A DNA stretch of 8,637 nucleotides from UMGS1696 sp963643035. Its GTDB lineage: Bacteria > Bacillota > Clostridia > Oscillospirales > CAG-272. This document shows, piece by piece, positions 1 through 6,096 of the stretch; within the stretch, counting starts at the first letter, position 1, and each line of letters begins with the position of its first letter. The stretch spans positions 1 to 8,637 of the forward strand of contig CAVIKO010000076.1 in assembly GCA_963643035.1 (NCBI GenBank), in the 5' to 3' direction. A program made the translations under genes and the position numbers. Under the pieces are notes generated by a model. It was not told the origin of the DNA. It did no database searches and was given only the letters and a program-made list of their open reading frames with translations.

Positions 1-215
1 TGAACCTGTGGAAGAAGCTGCGGCTTCTTTTTGCGCAAATTTATAATTTCCTATTTTTCTCGCTGTCTCCGGTCGCTTTTGGAAAGTAAGACCTTGTGCA
101 GGAGACACTACTATACCTTATCCTCATAATACACTGCTTGGAGCGGCTGCCAGGTAAATCCGCGTCCGGCAGATAGCACGTAATGATGCAAACTGCTTTG
201 GATTTCGGACGACAT
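1..215 (-). pseudogene. Possible frameshifted 5' gene fragment (weak)
   Basis: On the minus strand an ATG at 215-213 opens a 34-codon frame that starts MSSEIQSSLHHYVLSAGRG and stops at 113-111. A second frame is open without stop from 117 to the window edge and reads through SPAQGLTFQKRPETARK and an Ala/Ser-rich stretch. The two join smoothly around an AAGG run (…YYED-K-GIVVSP…) if one base is restored, as in a single-base deletion. Against this, there is no good Shine-Dalgarno site before the ATG, another minus frame is also open for about 65 codons, and I do not recognise either peptide. It may be a decayed gene, an assembly error or chance. Confidence 0.18.
11..32 (+). terminator. Short rho-independent terminator-like hairpin
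   Basis: The arms AAGAAGC (12-18) and GCTTCTT (23-29) form a perfect 7-bp stem around a TGCG loop. The T run at 28-32 lies at and just past the 3' arm, the arrangement expected for a plus-strand intrinsic terminator. It would end a gene that enters from left of the window. The stem is short, so a chance repeat remains possible. Confidence 0.45.
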
Positions 216-249
216 ACGATATTGTCAAAGGCATCCAGAGATCTTTTCT

Positions 250-295
250 AAAGGAATAAGCAAAACCGGAATGAGAATTGCACCCATTCCGGTTT
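250..295 (-). terminator. Terminator of the ABC ATPase gene
   Basis: An 11-bp perfect inverted repeat (263-273 with 285-295, arm AAACCGGAATG) begins 5 bp beyond the ATPase stop codon. On the minus strand it is followed by TTTTGCTTATTCCTTT, a moderately T-rich tail. Position right after the last gene of the permease-ATPase unit supports a rho-independent terminator. The U tract is interrupted, so termination may be incomplete. Confidence 0.65.
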
Positions 296-299
296 GTCG

Positions 300-1019
300 T
301 CAATATTGCCCGGTTTTTTTATTGCCACCTATGTAGTCTCTCTCAAGTGACAGTACGCCGTTTTCCATCCGGAAGATACGATCCGCGTGATCGGCAATGG
401 ATAAGTCGTGCGTGACCATGATGAGCGTTTGACCCATTACCTCTTTCGTCTTGAGTAAAAGTTTTAATACCTCATCTGCGTTGGCACGGTCAAGGTTTCC
501 GGTTGGCTCGTCTGCGAAAACAATGTCGGGCATGTTGATTAGCGCACGGGCAATTGCCACCCGCTGCTGTTGACCGCCAGATAATTCCGACGGCAAATGG
601 TGAAGACGTTCGGTGAGCTGCAGGGTTTCCACGAGACGGCGTAGGGTCTCCTGATAGGACAGCTCGGATTTATTGCACATCATAGTAGGAATGAGTATGT
701 TTTCCAGCGCGGTGAATTGCGGGATCAGATTGTGCCTCTGGAAGATGAAGCCCATGTTCATGCCGCGGAAACGGCTGAGTTCGTCCGGCTTCATTTTTGT
801 GATGTCCTCACCACGAATCAGTACGCGACCAGCATCTGCAGAGTCCAGACCTGCGCAGATATGTAAAAACGTACTTTTACCGGAACCGGATGTACCGATG
901 ATGGCTACAAATTCTCCCGGTTCGACTTTAATGCTGACCCGGTTGACGGCGGTAATAACGGTGTCGTACTGTTTGTACTGTTTGATAACGCTTTCGGTTT
1001 GCAACATGTATTCTGCCAT
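300..1019 (-). CDS. ABC transporter ATP-binding protein, MacB/LolD-like
   Basis: This is the nucleotide-binding subunit that should dimerise on the cytoplasmic face and drive the FtsX-type permease encoded just upstream. Visible motifs are Walker A GTSGSGKST (residues 42-50), Q-loop Gln94 in FIFQ, the signature LSGGQ (146-150), Walker B IVFADEP with the catalytic Glu171, the D-loop around NLD (175-177) and the switch His204 in VTHD. At 239 residues it matches the usual LolD/MacB-type ATPase domain, and the RFRGMNMGFIFQ stretch is typical of that group. The start at 1019 is preferred because AGGA lies 8 nt upstream; a second in-frame ATG four codons later lacks such a site. It is second in the unit, 239 bp after the permease, and ends at a hairpin. 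All catalytic residues are present. The substrate is unknown; a BceA-like peptide-resistance role is less favoured because the partner permease is not BceB-like. Confidence 0.95.
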   Translation of the reverse strand: MAEYMLQTESVIKQYKQYDTVITAVNRVSIKVEPGEFVAIIGTSGSGKSTFLHICAGLDSADAGRVLIRGEDITKMKPDELSRFRGMNMGFIFQRHNLIPQFTALENILIPTMMCNKSELSYQETLRRLVETLQLTERLHHLPSELSGGQQQRVAIARALINMPDIVFADEPTGNLDRANADEVLKLLLKTKEVMGQTLIMVTHDLSIADHADRIFRMENGVLSLERDYIGGNKKTGQY

Positions 1020-1142
1020 ATATTCTATCCTGCTTCTCCGACTGACAAATCGAAAAAGACATCCTTTCCATGATTTAGTAGGTTGAATAAAACGAGATTT
1101 GCGTTCGCATCATATAGCCTTATGCTAAAGGGAATAGTCATT

Positions 1143-1262
1143 TCAGCTGTGCTGTATTCCCACTAGACAGTTGTATCTAAACCTTGGAGAATTTCCTTTT
1201 AGGAAATTCTCCAAAGTGGGACGGATTGCTTCATTGTTCAACTGCACATCATTCCCACTCAT
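1143..1262 (-). CDS. Possible 39-aa peptide coupled to the permease stop
   Basis: An ATG at 1262-1260 overlaps the permease stop codon as ATGA, the classic arrangement for translational coupling. A GGGG stretch lies 4 nt upstream, inside the permease end. The frame starts MSGNDVQLNNEAIRPTLE and ends LVGIQHS before TGA at 1145-1143. I do not recognise it; it has no membrane segment or signal peptide and a single Cys. The middle of the frame is a perfect 14-bp palindrome, and most of the frame lies in a segment bounded by 9-bp direct repeats. The coding potential may therefore be a by-product of an inserted element rather than a real gene. Confidence 0.25.
   Translation of the reverse strand: MSGNDVQLNNEAIRPTLENFLKGNSPRFRYNCLVGIQHS
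1156..1259. repeat. 86-bp MITE-like segment bounded by 9-bp direct repeats
   Basis: ATTCCCACT occurs at 1156-1164 and again at 1251-1259, in the same orientation, bracketing an 86-bp segment. Near the segment's ends lie CAGTTG (1168-1173) and its inverse CAACTG (1239-1244). Between them are a long perfect palindrome (1184-1214) and an inverted AGTGGGA (1215-1221). The right repeat abuts the permease stop codon. This resembles a tiny non-autonomous insertion with a target duplication, but no known family is recognised and the terminal repeats are short. Confidence 0.35.
1184..1214. repeat. Perfect 14-bp palindrome with 3-nt loop
   Basis: The arms TTGGAGAATTTCCT (1184-1197) and AGGAAATTCTCCAA (1201-1214) are exactly complementary. 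No T run follows on either strand (AGGTTTAGA on the minus side, AGTGGGACGG on the plus side), so it does not look like an intrinsic terminator. In the permease-ATPase transcript it would fold into a very stable hairpin between the two cistrons. It could set relative expression by blocking 3' decay of the permease part or by RNase processing. Confidence 0.8.
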
Positions 1263-3562
1263 TCGTCCCCATGTTCGCCGCCGGCACCGCCGTTTTGTAA
1301 GGAATAACGGTTCTTGATGTAGCTTCGGTATGGTAGATACGTTGAGAAGAAGCCGCAGAACACAGAGATTACGATGCTTGTGAGGATGGCATACCACGGC
1401 ATATAGAATACGTAGCGCACATTTTCACCGCTGAAGTACGGCATAATGACGTTGTAGATATAGAATAGGATGTAGCTGCCTAGATAGCTGAGGAGGATCG
1501 ATACCACCAACGACATCGCCGCCATGCACATACCGCCTTGCAGATAGATTTGACGGATTTCCTTAAATACCGCGCCGATGGATTGGAGAATGTTGAATTC
1601 CTTCTCTCTTTTCAGGTAGTAGAGCGTCTGAGAGAAGAACCACACCAGCGGAGAGATGCACAGAATAAGGAGAGAAATACACACGAACAGTTCACTGTAA
1701 TGCTTGTCGCGAGCGATCTCGTTAAGCAGAGTGATGTGAGTATTGGATACCTTGACATCGCCATACTGTCTGCCCCAATCGCGAACCTCGTCGTATACGG
1801 CACTGACCGCAGCGTTGTCCATACCGTCTTTTATATACAGATTGAGTGTGCTGGAGGACGGAATCTTGCCTGTGATTTGTTCGTAGAGATCCATGCTCAT
1901 GTACACCGGGACAGAGCCGCTCGGAACGTCGTATATGATTGCGCCGATGGTACATTCGATATAGTCAAAGTGGAAATACTGGATCTGGCTCTTGAGCAGT
2001 GCGCGTCCGGTCAGATTAGAGTCCACAGAGCGGATCTGCCCGTTTTTGACTGCGATCCAGATTTTATCGCCGACTTTGTACTTGAACGTGCGTACATTGG
2101 AGATGGAATCGCCGACCACCACCATATTCGTACCGCTCGTAAGACAGTTCAAATCGCCTTCGTAATCGTAATCACTGAGGATCTGGATTTGCTCCTCCGG
2201 CATGGCGGTGTAAATCACATCGTTTGTGACTCGATACCCCTCATCATGTGTATCAAATTCCGCGCCTTCATAGGTGACAAGGTTTTTAAAGAGTTTCACA
2301 TCGCTATGGTGGAGCATGACATGCGACGCGATGTGTCTGGCTTCTGTGGCGTTGTTTGTAATCTCCACAGCGCGAATACCATCGATGGCATATAGCTCCT
2401 CGCTCATGATATTATCATACGGAAAACCGGAATCCGACAAATCTACAATGAACTGCGGACGCGGATACTCCAAATCCGTCGTGTAAATATCGGACATATA
2501 CAAACCCATGATGAACAACGCGCAGAAAACAATAGCTGTCGTCAGAAGTTGAATGTTGTACTTGCGGAAGCGCCACATGGAGTACAGCTCGTATTTGGTC
2601 GGGAACTTTTCACCAAAAATGTTTACAGAACGCATCGGCGACGTGACGAGGTTCGAGTTGTCCTCTGTGACAATCAGAGACATCGGATCCTTTACAGACA
2701 TGACTTTCATCGGCGTCCAGACGGAGCAGAGAATGACAATGAGTCCGAAAATCGCAACAAAAACCATTGCCAGTGGATTGAACTGGAATCCATAGCCGGA
2801 TGTGCGGTAAATGAGGAACGAAAGCAGTGTGGAGATCAGCACGGATGGGACGAAGGTCACAACTGATATGACAAACAACTCCCAGAATGCCGTACTGAAA
2901 AGCATTTTGAAATCCGCACCAAAGGTCAGATAAACGCCATATGTGAACTTGTACTGGTTGATACGTATGTTGTACAGTGCCATCAGCAGGAAAATGGAGA
3001 CAGCAAGGAGGATCAAGGTGACAAAGACAAAAGTGACGTTGTTTGCCGCGATGTTGTCCTCAAAATCGAGTAGAGAGGTCGTGGAGATAGAGAAGCTTTT
3101 GCCCTCACTGCCATATGCTTTCAGATCCGGCAGATAATCCTTGCGGAAGCGTGCTTCGCAGTCGTGTGGATCGCGGGTAAAGTAAAGGTACACATCGTAG
3201 GTATCGACATTGTTCATGTAGTTGTGGTTTTCATCGTATCGCACAACCTTGAAAATGATATCGCTCTTGAATACGGTACCTTCATCGTTGATGAGATAGA
3301 ACGCCTGATACTGGTTCAGATCTTTCAGTACCATGTGGTAGTTATACTCTTCCGTCACATGCTCGTATTCGATCCGGTTGTTGTTCTGTGCAGATACCGT
3401 CATTAGACCATATAGAATCTGTACGATGATGATGGCGATGAAGAAGCAGCTGTATTGTTTGAAATTGAAGAATACGCTCTTCCACGCAATGGTCAGGCTC
3501 CTTTTCAGGTACTCAAAAAACTTTTCCAAATCCGAAATATGACAGAATCTCGCAGACCACAC
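1259..3562 (-). CDS. FtsX-family ABC transporter permease, two FtsX domains
   Basis: This is the membrane subunit of the ABC unit. Hydrophobic segments are visible at about residues 38-58, 175-199, 224-252, 262-284, 337-357, 624-648, 677-706 and 721-744, giving eight passes in two four-helix FtsX halves. Outward-facing domains lie at about 59-173 and 358-620; the second, about 260 residues, is large. Typical FtsX stretches are YGVYLTFGADFKMLFSTAF near the second helix and REKEFNILQSIGAVFKEIR near residues 652-670. Known family members are mechanotransmission-type transporters rather than classical importers. The layout differs from BceB (ten helices, one large external domain). The start is unsure: GTG at 3562 lies within a dyad and has no well-spaced Shine-Dalgarno site, and a TTG at 3529 would begin LEKFFEYLKRSL, which fits homologue-like N-termini. 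The stop overlaps a small ATG (ATGA). The ATPase follows after 239 bp. Substrate unknown. Confidence 0.93.
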   Translation of the reverse strand: MWSARFCHISDLEKFFEYLKRSLTIAWKSVFFNFKQYSCFFIAIIIVQILYGLMTVSAQNNNRIEYEHVTEEYNYHMVLKDLNQYQAFYLINDEGTVFKSDIIFKVVRYDENHNYMNNVDTYDVYLYFTRDPHDCEARFRKDYLPDLKAYGSEGKSFSISTTSLLDFEDNIAANNVTFVFVTLILLAVSIFLLMALYNIRINQYKFTYGVYLTFGADFKMLFSTAFWELFVISVVTFVPSVLISTLLSFLIYRTSGYGFQFNPLAMVFVAIFGLIVILCSVWTPMKVMSVKDPMSLIVTEDNSNLVTSPMRSVNIFGEKFPTKYELYSMWRFRKYNIQLLTTAIVFCALFIMGLYMSDIYTTDLEYPRPQFIVDLSDSGFPYDNIMSEELYAIDGIRAVEITNNATEARHIASHVMLHHSDVKLFKNLVTYEGAEFDTHDEGYRVTNDVIYTAMPEEQIQILSDYDYEGDLNCLTSGTNMVVVGDSISNVRTFKYKVGDKIWIAVKNGQIRSVDSNLTGRALLKSQIQYFHFDYIECTIGAIIYDVPSGSVPVYMSMDLYEQITGKIPSSSTLNLYIKDGMDNAAVSAVYDEVRDWGRQYGDVKVSNTHITLLNEIARDKHYSELFVCISLLILCISPLVWFFSQTLYYLKREKEFNILQSIGAVFKEIRQIYLQGGMCMAAMSLVVSILLSYLGSYILFYIYNVIMPYFSGENVRYVFYMPWYAILTSIVISVFCGFFSTYLPYRSYIKNRYSLQNGGAGGEHGDE

Positions 3563-3576
3563 ATTCCCATGTGTGG
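3557..3576. promoter_or_regulatory. Dyad covering the permease start region
   Basis: CCACACAT (3557-3564) and ATGTGTGG (3569-3576) are perfect complements around a TCCC loop. In the permease mRNA the annotated GTG start (3562-3560) falls within the 3' arm. The dyad could hide the start in a hairpin or be a protein operator. It also argues that a downstream TTG could be the true start. Confidence 0.4.
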
Positions 3577-3602
3577 TTCCATAGAAGAAGTGCCAATCGT
3601 AC

Positions 3603-3653
3603 TTACGTTTTACGTGCGGCAGTACATACGGCGACCGTCTTCTCGCGTTCCAT
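3603..3653 (-). CDS. Possible 16-aa leader peptide upstream of permease
   Basis: An ATG at 3653-3651 follows GGAGG (3661-3657) by 3 nt and opens the frame MEREKTVAVCTAARKT, ending with TAA at 3605-3603. It lies in the predicted permease leader, 40 nt before the permease GTG. The Shine-Dalgarno match is the best in this leader, but its spacing is shorter than usual. No run of identical codons suggests classical amino-acid attenuation. It may be a translated leader, or the site may mark a mis-sequenced permease start, because the permease frame is also open back to about 3669 without an ATG. Confidence 0.2.
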   Translation of the reverse strand: MEREKTVAVCTAARKT

Positions 3654-3678
3654 CTTCCTCCGTTTTACAGATTCCCGT

Positions 3679-3781
3679 TGCAATGACCGTTTGCTGCGCA
3701 AAAAAACGTAAAAATAGCCATTTCGCAGGGTGCAATGATATAAACCTATTATACCACGCAATATATGAATAAACCATTGCA
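3679..3781. repeat. Three TGCAATG-type motifs around the permease promoter
   Basis: TGCAATGA occurs at 3679-3686 and 3731-3738 in the same orientation, and the inverse CATTGCA at 3775-3781. The last two flank the extended -10 (3748-3753) symmetrically, and the first lies in the leader. Clustering of a 7-mer within about 100 bp suggests a regulator's binding sites, but no regulator family is recognised. Confidence 0.3.
3748..3756 (-). promoter_or_regulatory. Extended -10 promoter element for permease
   Basis: The minus strand reads TGGTATAAT at 3756-3748, a perfect -10 hexamer with the upstream TG of an extended -10. The hexamer 17 bp upstream (TGGTTT) is a poor -35, so the extended element would have to carry recognition. 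The transcript would start near 3741, giving a leader of about 180 nt before the permease GTG. The start point is inferred. Confidence 0.55.
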
Positions 3782-3956
3782 CTTATGTTAATAAATGTGT
3801 TTTCGAGCTTTTCGATATGGACAAAAATCGCTCTGAATTTTGTGTATGTTGCACATAAGCAGCTTTTGTATTGACAGGTAAGCGGAAAAAAGCGCGCTGT
3901 TATGCTTTCCACAACGGAGCTCTTATGTAAAAAAACAGAAACGGAAGAAAAAACGA

Positions 3957-3985
3957 TTGACACATCGCATCTGGTACAGTATAAT
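3957..3985 (+). promoter_or_regulatory. Consensus sigma-A promoter of the AI-2E gene
   Basis: TTGACA (3957-3962) and TATAAT (3980-3985) match consensus exactly and are 17 bp apart. The likely start is near 3992, leaving a leader of under 30 nt. This predicts strong, largely unregulated transcription unless a repressor acts. Confidence 0.88.
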
Positions 3986-4000
3986 ATAGAAAGAATCTCT

Positions 4001-4014
4001 CACCTGTGGAGGTG
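4001..4014 (+). promoter_or_regulatory. Ribosome binding site inside a small hairpin
   Basis: GGAGGTG (4008-4014) lies 5 nt before the ATG and decides the start. CACCT (4001-4005) can pair with AGGTG (4010-4014) around a GTGG loop, so the Shine-Dalgarno itself is the 3' arm of a 5-bp hairpin near the 5' end of the transcript. The hairpin is weak and may only moderate initiation. Confidence 0.55.
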
Positions 4015-4019
4015 TCATT

Positions 4020-5321
4020 ATGTTTGGGTTTCAAAAAAACACAAAATACGCGCAGATTTCACGCTATGCGATGCTTGTTCTGTTCAGTGTGATCCTGTTT
4101 TTTCTTCTGATATCCAATTTGCCTGAGGTCAAGGCGTTTCTGGATACTGTGTTCACGGTCCTGTCGCCGCTCATCTACGGGTTTATATTTGCGTATATTC
4201 TCTCGCCGTTTCAGCGGTTCTGCGAGGCGAAAATACTTCGCTTTAAAGCGGGATCCAAGGCGGAAAAACGATTGAAACGACCGCTTGGTGTGTTTTTGTC
4301 GATGCTTCTCTTTTTTCTTGTGCTTGGTCTACTTGTCGGATTGGTATTTCCACAGGTCGGACGCAGCTTCGTGGAGCTGGAAACACAGATTTCCGGATAC
4401 ATCACAGCGGCGCAAAATCTGGTGGATAAGTTCATCCGCGATTTCCCGCTCTTCAACGGGCAGTATGAAAATCTTTCCGAGTTTTTGGACGTCAACGAGC
4501 TGTCCACGGATTTAAAAAGCCTGATCGCCACCCTATATGGGTATTTGGAGAGCGCGGGAAATCAGGTGCTGTCGTATGCTGGGCGGTTTGTGATTGAAGT
4601 GAAAAACGCGCTTATCGGCACTATTGTCGCGGTGTATTTGCTCCTTGCTAAGGAAAAACTGATCGCAAAATGCAAATGGATCGCCGCTTCTCTTTTGGAT
4701 CGCCGCCGTTATCTGAATCTTGTGTACTTAATGCGTTTTACAAATAATACGGTCGGCGGATTCTTGCTTGGCAAAATTATCGATTCCGTCATTATCGGGA
4801 CGCTCACGTTTATCGTCATGTCCATCATCGGGATGCCGTTTACGCCGCTTATCAGCGTAATTGTAGGCGTGACGAATATCATTCCGTTTTTTGGTCCCTT
4901 TATTGGTGCGATCCCCAGTGCGTTCATTATTTTTATCGCGGAGCCGAAGATGACGCTCTGGTTTATCCTGATGATTTTTGTGATCCAACAGCTCGATGGC
5001 AACATCATTGGACCGAAAATTCTCGGTGATTCCACGGGACTGTCGGCACTCGGCGTGCTTGTGTCCATCACCATCGCGGGCGGCTTCTTCGGCTTCGCGG
5101 GAATGATTCTCGGTGTACCGGCAGCTGCGGTGATCTGTGCGCTTATCCGGCAAAAGACGGACGCCAGATTGCGTGCTAAAAATGCCGAAACTGCACTTGA
5201 ATACTATATGACCGATCCACCGGAACGCGATTTTGAAAAGGAGCCGATCTTTATCGAAAAGCCGCAGAGTATGCAGATGGATACGCATGCAATGGATAAG
5301 GCTGACAATGGTACGATATAA
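4020..5321 (+). CDS. AI-2E family transporter (PF01594-type membrane protein)
   Basis: This multi-pass inner-membrane protein belongs to the AI-2E/PerM/YhhT-type family. Members have been linked to autoinducer-2 export and to Na+/H+ antiport, so the substrate here is open. Helices are visible at about 15-33, 43-62, 88-111, 190-210, 246-271, 274-306, 311-324 and 341-376. The soluble, amphipathic part lies at about 112-185. Family-typical conserved stretches are TNIIPFFGPFIGAIPS (285-300) and QQLDGNIIGPKILGDSTG (323-340). At 433 residues it is somewhat longer than many members because of a charged C-terminal tail from about 378. The start is set by a well-spaced GGAGGTG. It is monocistronic: a consensus promoter lies upstream and a strong hairpin just downstream. 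It is divergent from the ABC unit and convergent with the sugar operon, so no neighbour fixes its role. Confidence 0.94.
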   Translation: MFGFQKNTKYAQISRYAMLVLFSVILFFLLISNLPEVKAFLDTVFTVLSPLIYGFIFAYILSPFQRFCEAKILRFKAGSKAEKRLKRPLGVFLSMLLFFLVLGLLVGLVFPQVGRSFVELETQISGYITAAQNLVDKFIRDFPLFNGQYENLSEFLDVNELSTDLKSLIATLYGYLESAGNQVLSYAGRFVIEVKNALIGTIVAVYLLLAKEKLIAKCKWIAASLLDRRRYLNLVYLMRFTNNTVGGFLLGKIIDSVIIGTLTFIVMSIIGMPFTPLISVIVGVTNIIPFFGPFIGAIPSAFIIFIAEPKMTLWFILMIFVIQQLDGNIIGPKILGDSTGLSALGVLVSITIAGGFFGFAGMILGVPAAAVICALIRQKTDARLRAKNAETALEYYMTDPPERDFEKEPIFIEKPQSMQMDTHAMDKADNGTI

Positions 5322-5332
5322 ACCCAATCATA

Positions 5333-5374
5333 AAAGAAGGCTGATCAAAATGCGATCAGCCTTCTTTGATTTTT
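5333..5374. terminator. Bidirectional terminator between convergent genes
   Basis: A perfect 14-bp stem (5333-5346 with 5354-5367, core AAGGCTGATC) encloses a 7-nt loop. On the plus strand it is followed by GATTTTTA; on the minus strand the stem ends in TTCTTTTATG. It starts 11 bp after the AI-2E stop and lies 40-50 bp beyond the aldolase stop, so it can end both transcripts. Confidence 0.9.
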
Positions 5375-5415
5375 ATAGAAGCACAGAATCAATCATACAG
5401 CAACGACTTTTGGTT

Positions 5416-6093
5416 TCAAAGCATCTCTGTAAGCAGTGTGTCGCCGTATACACCTTGCCAATCCTTTGTGAATCCTGCAACGGCCCCAGTCGTTAACGGA
5501 TGTTCAATCAGCGTATCGTAGAATACCGGCGGCAGGGTGATGTAGTCCGCGCCAGCTAAAGCCACGCGATTGACCTGCTCAGCATTACGGAAACTGGCGG
5601 CAAGTATCTTTGTTGCGATTCCGAACTGCGCAAATAATGTATGCGTTTCGGCGACCAGAGCAATCCCGTCTCCAGCATATGCGTCAAGCTTGTTGACATA
5701 CGGAGCAACAAAAGCCGCACCGGAACGCGCAGCAAGAAGCGACTGCTGCGGTGTGAATACCGCTGTAACTGTTACTGGTATTCCGTTTTCGGCACAGATA
5801 CGGGTTGCACGCAGTCCCTCTCGTGTCGCTGGGATCTTCACAGAAAATTTTCCGCCGATTTTTTCCATATAAAATGTAGCTTCTCGGTACATCGCATCTG
5901 CGGTATCGGAAATCACTTGTGCGAACAGCCACTGCTCGGATCCGATATGCGCTCGGATTTCTGGGAGAATTTCGATAAGCGGCCGCTTTTCCCGGGAAAT
6001 GATCGTGGGATTGGTCGTTACGCCAACGGTCGGATAGTATGCCATACAGGCAGCGATGGCGGACAGGTTTGCACTGTCAATCAGATACTGCAT
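5416..6093 (-). CDS. fsa: Fructose-6-phosphate aldolase / transaldolase-like (FSA/TalC)
   Basis: This class I aldolase of the small transaldolase family forms a Schiff base and cleaves or makes ketol bonds. FSA uses fructose 6-phosphate, giving dihydroxyacetone and glyceraldehyde 3-phosphate. The 225-residue length matches E. coli FSA (220). Visible residues are Asp6, VTTNPT (25-30) with Asn28, Gln59 in FAQV, the Schiff-base Lys86 in VKIPAT, Thr110, Tyr132 in APYVNK, KILAASF (162-168) and DWQGVYG (211-217). Gln59 and the Tyr after AP match FSA positions 59 and 131, which favours aldolase over transaldolase activity, though the subfamilies are hard to separate by sequence. It starts 3 bp after the DUF4886 stop with AAGGAAG inside that gene's end, so the two are co-translated. 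It is last in the operon and ends before a strong hairpin. The enzyme should be cytoplasmic and shows no missing catalytic residue. Confidence 0.9.
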   Translation of the reverse strand: MQYLIDSANLSAIAACMAYYPTVGVTTNPTIISREKRPLIEILPEIRAHIGSEQWLFAQVISDTADAMYREATFYMEKIGGKFSVKIPATREGLRATRICAENGIPVTVTAVFTPQQSLLAARSGAAFVAPYVNKLDAYAGDGIALVAETHTLFAQFGIATKILAASFRNAEQVNRVALAGADYITLPPVFYDTLIEHPLTTGAVAGFTKDWQGVYGDTLLTEML

Positions 6094-6096
6094 GGG

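Larger units (their letters stand above)
1..262. other. Left-edge stretch without a defensible gene
   Basis: No confident gene is visible here. The plus strand has an open tail at 2-46 that would read EPVEEAAASFCANL and stop; it could be the end of a gene entering from the left, but it overlaps a terminator-like hairpin. A TGA also sits at position 1-3. The minus strand is open in more than one frame, which weakens any single coding claim. No strong ribosome binding site precedes the available start codons. Confidence 0.5.
3563..4019. other. Divergent control region between permease and AI-2E gene
   Basis: This stretch of about 457 bp is AT-rich and holds no confident gene. It contains the minus-strand extended -10 for the permease, its long leader with a candidate leader peptide and start-site dyad, three TGCAATG-type motifs, and the plus-strand consensus promoter and ribosome binding site. 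A TTGACA at 3871-3876 on the plus strand has no TATAAT-like partner at a normal distance. The 117-codon minus frame across it runs over both promoters and looks non-coding. Confidence 0.75.

Noticed and set aside
1060..1142. Separate promoter for the ATPase gene
   Set aside because: A TATGAT-like hexamer occurs on the minus strand, but no acceptable -35 lies at 16-18 bp, so cotranscription with the permease is simpler.
1538..2395. 285-codon plus-strand open frame
   Set aside because: It is antisense to the FtsX permease, has no ribosome binding site or domain, and its composition reflects the opposite strand.
3871..3906. Second plus-strand promoter starting at TTGACA 3871
   Set aside because: The -35 is perfect, but the nearest -10-like hexamer (TATGCT at 3901) is 24 bp away, beyond workable spacing.
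3610..3963. 117-codon minus-strand open frame in the divergent region
   Set aside because: It spans the extended -10 of the permease and overlaps the -35 of the divergent promoter, and has no family-like features; one hydrophobic stretch is not enough.
4728..5327. 199-codon minus-strand open frame
   Set aside because: It is antisense to the AI-2E gene and rich in charged and polar residues, as expected for a shadow of membrane-helix codons.
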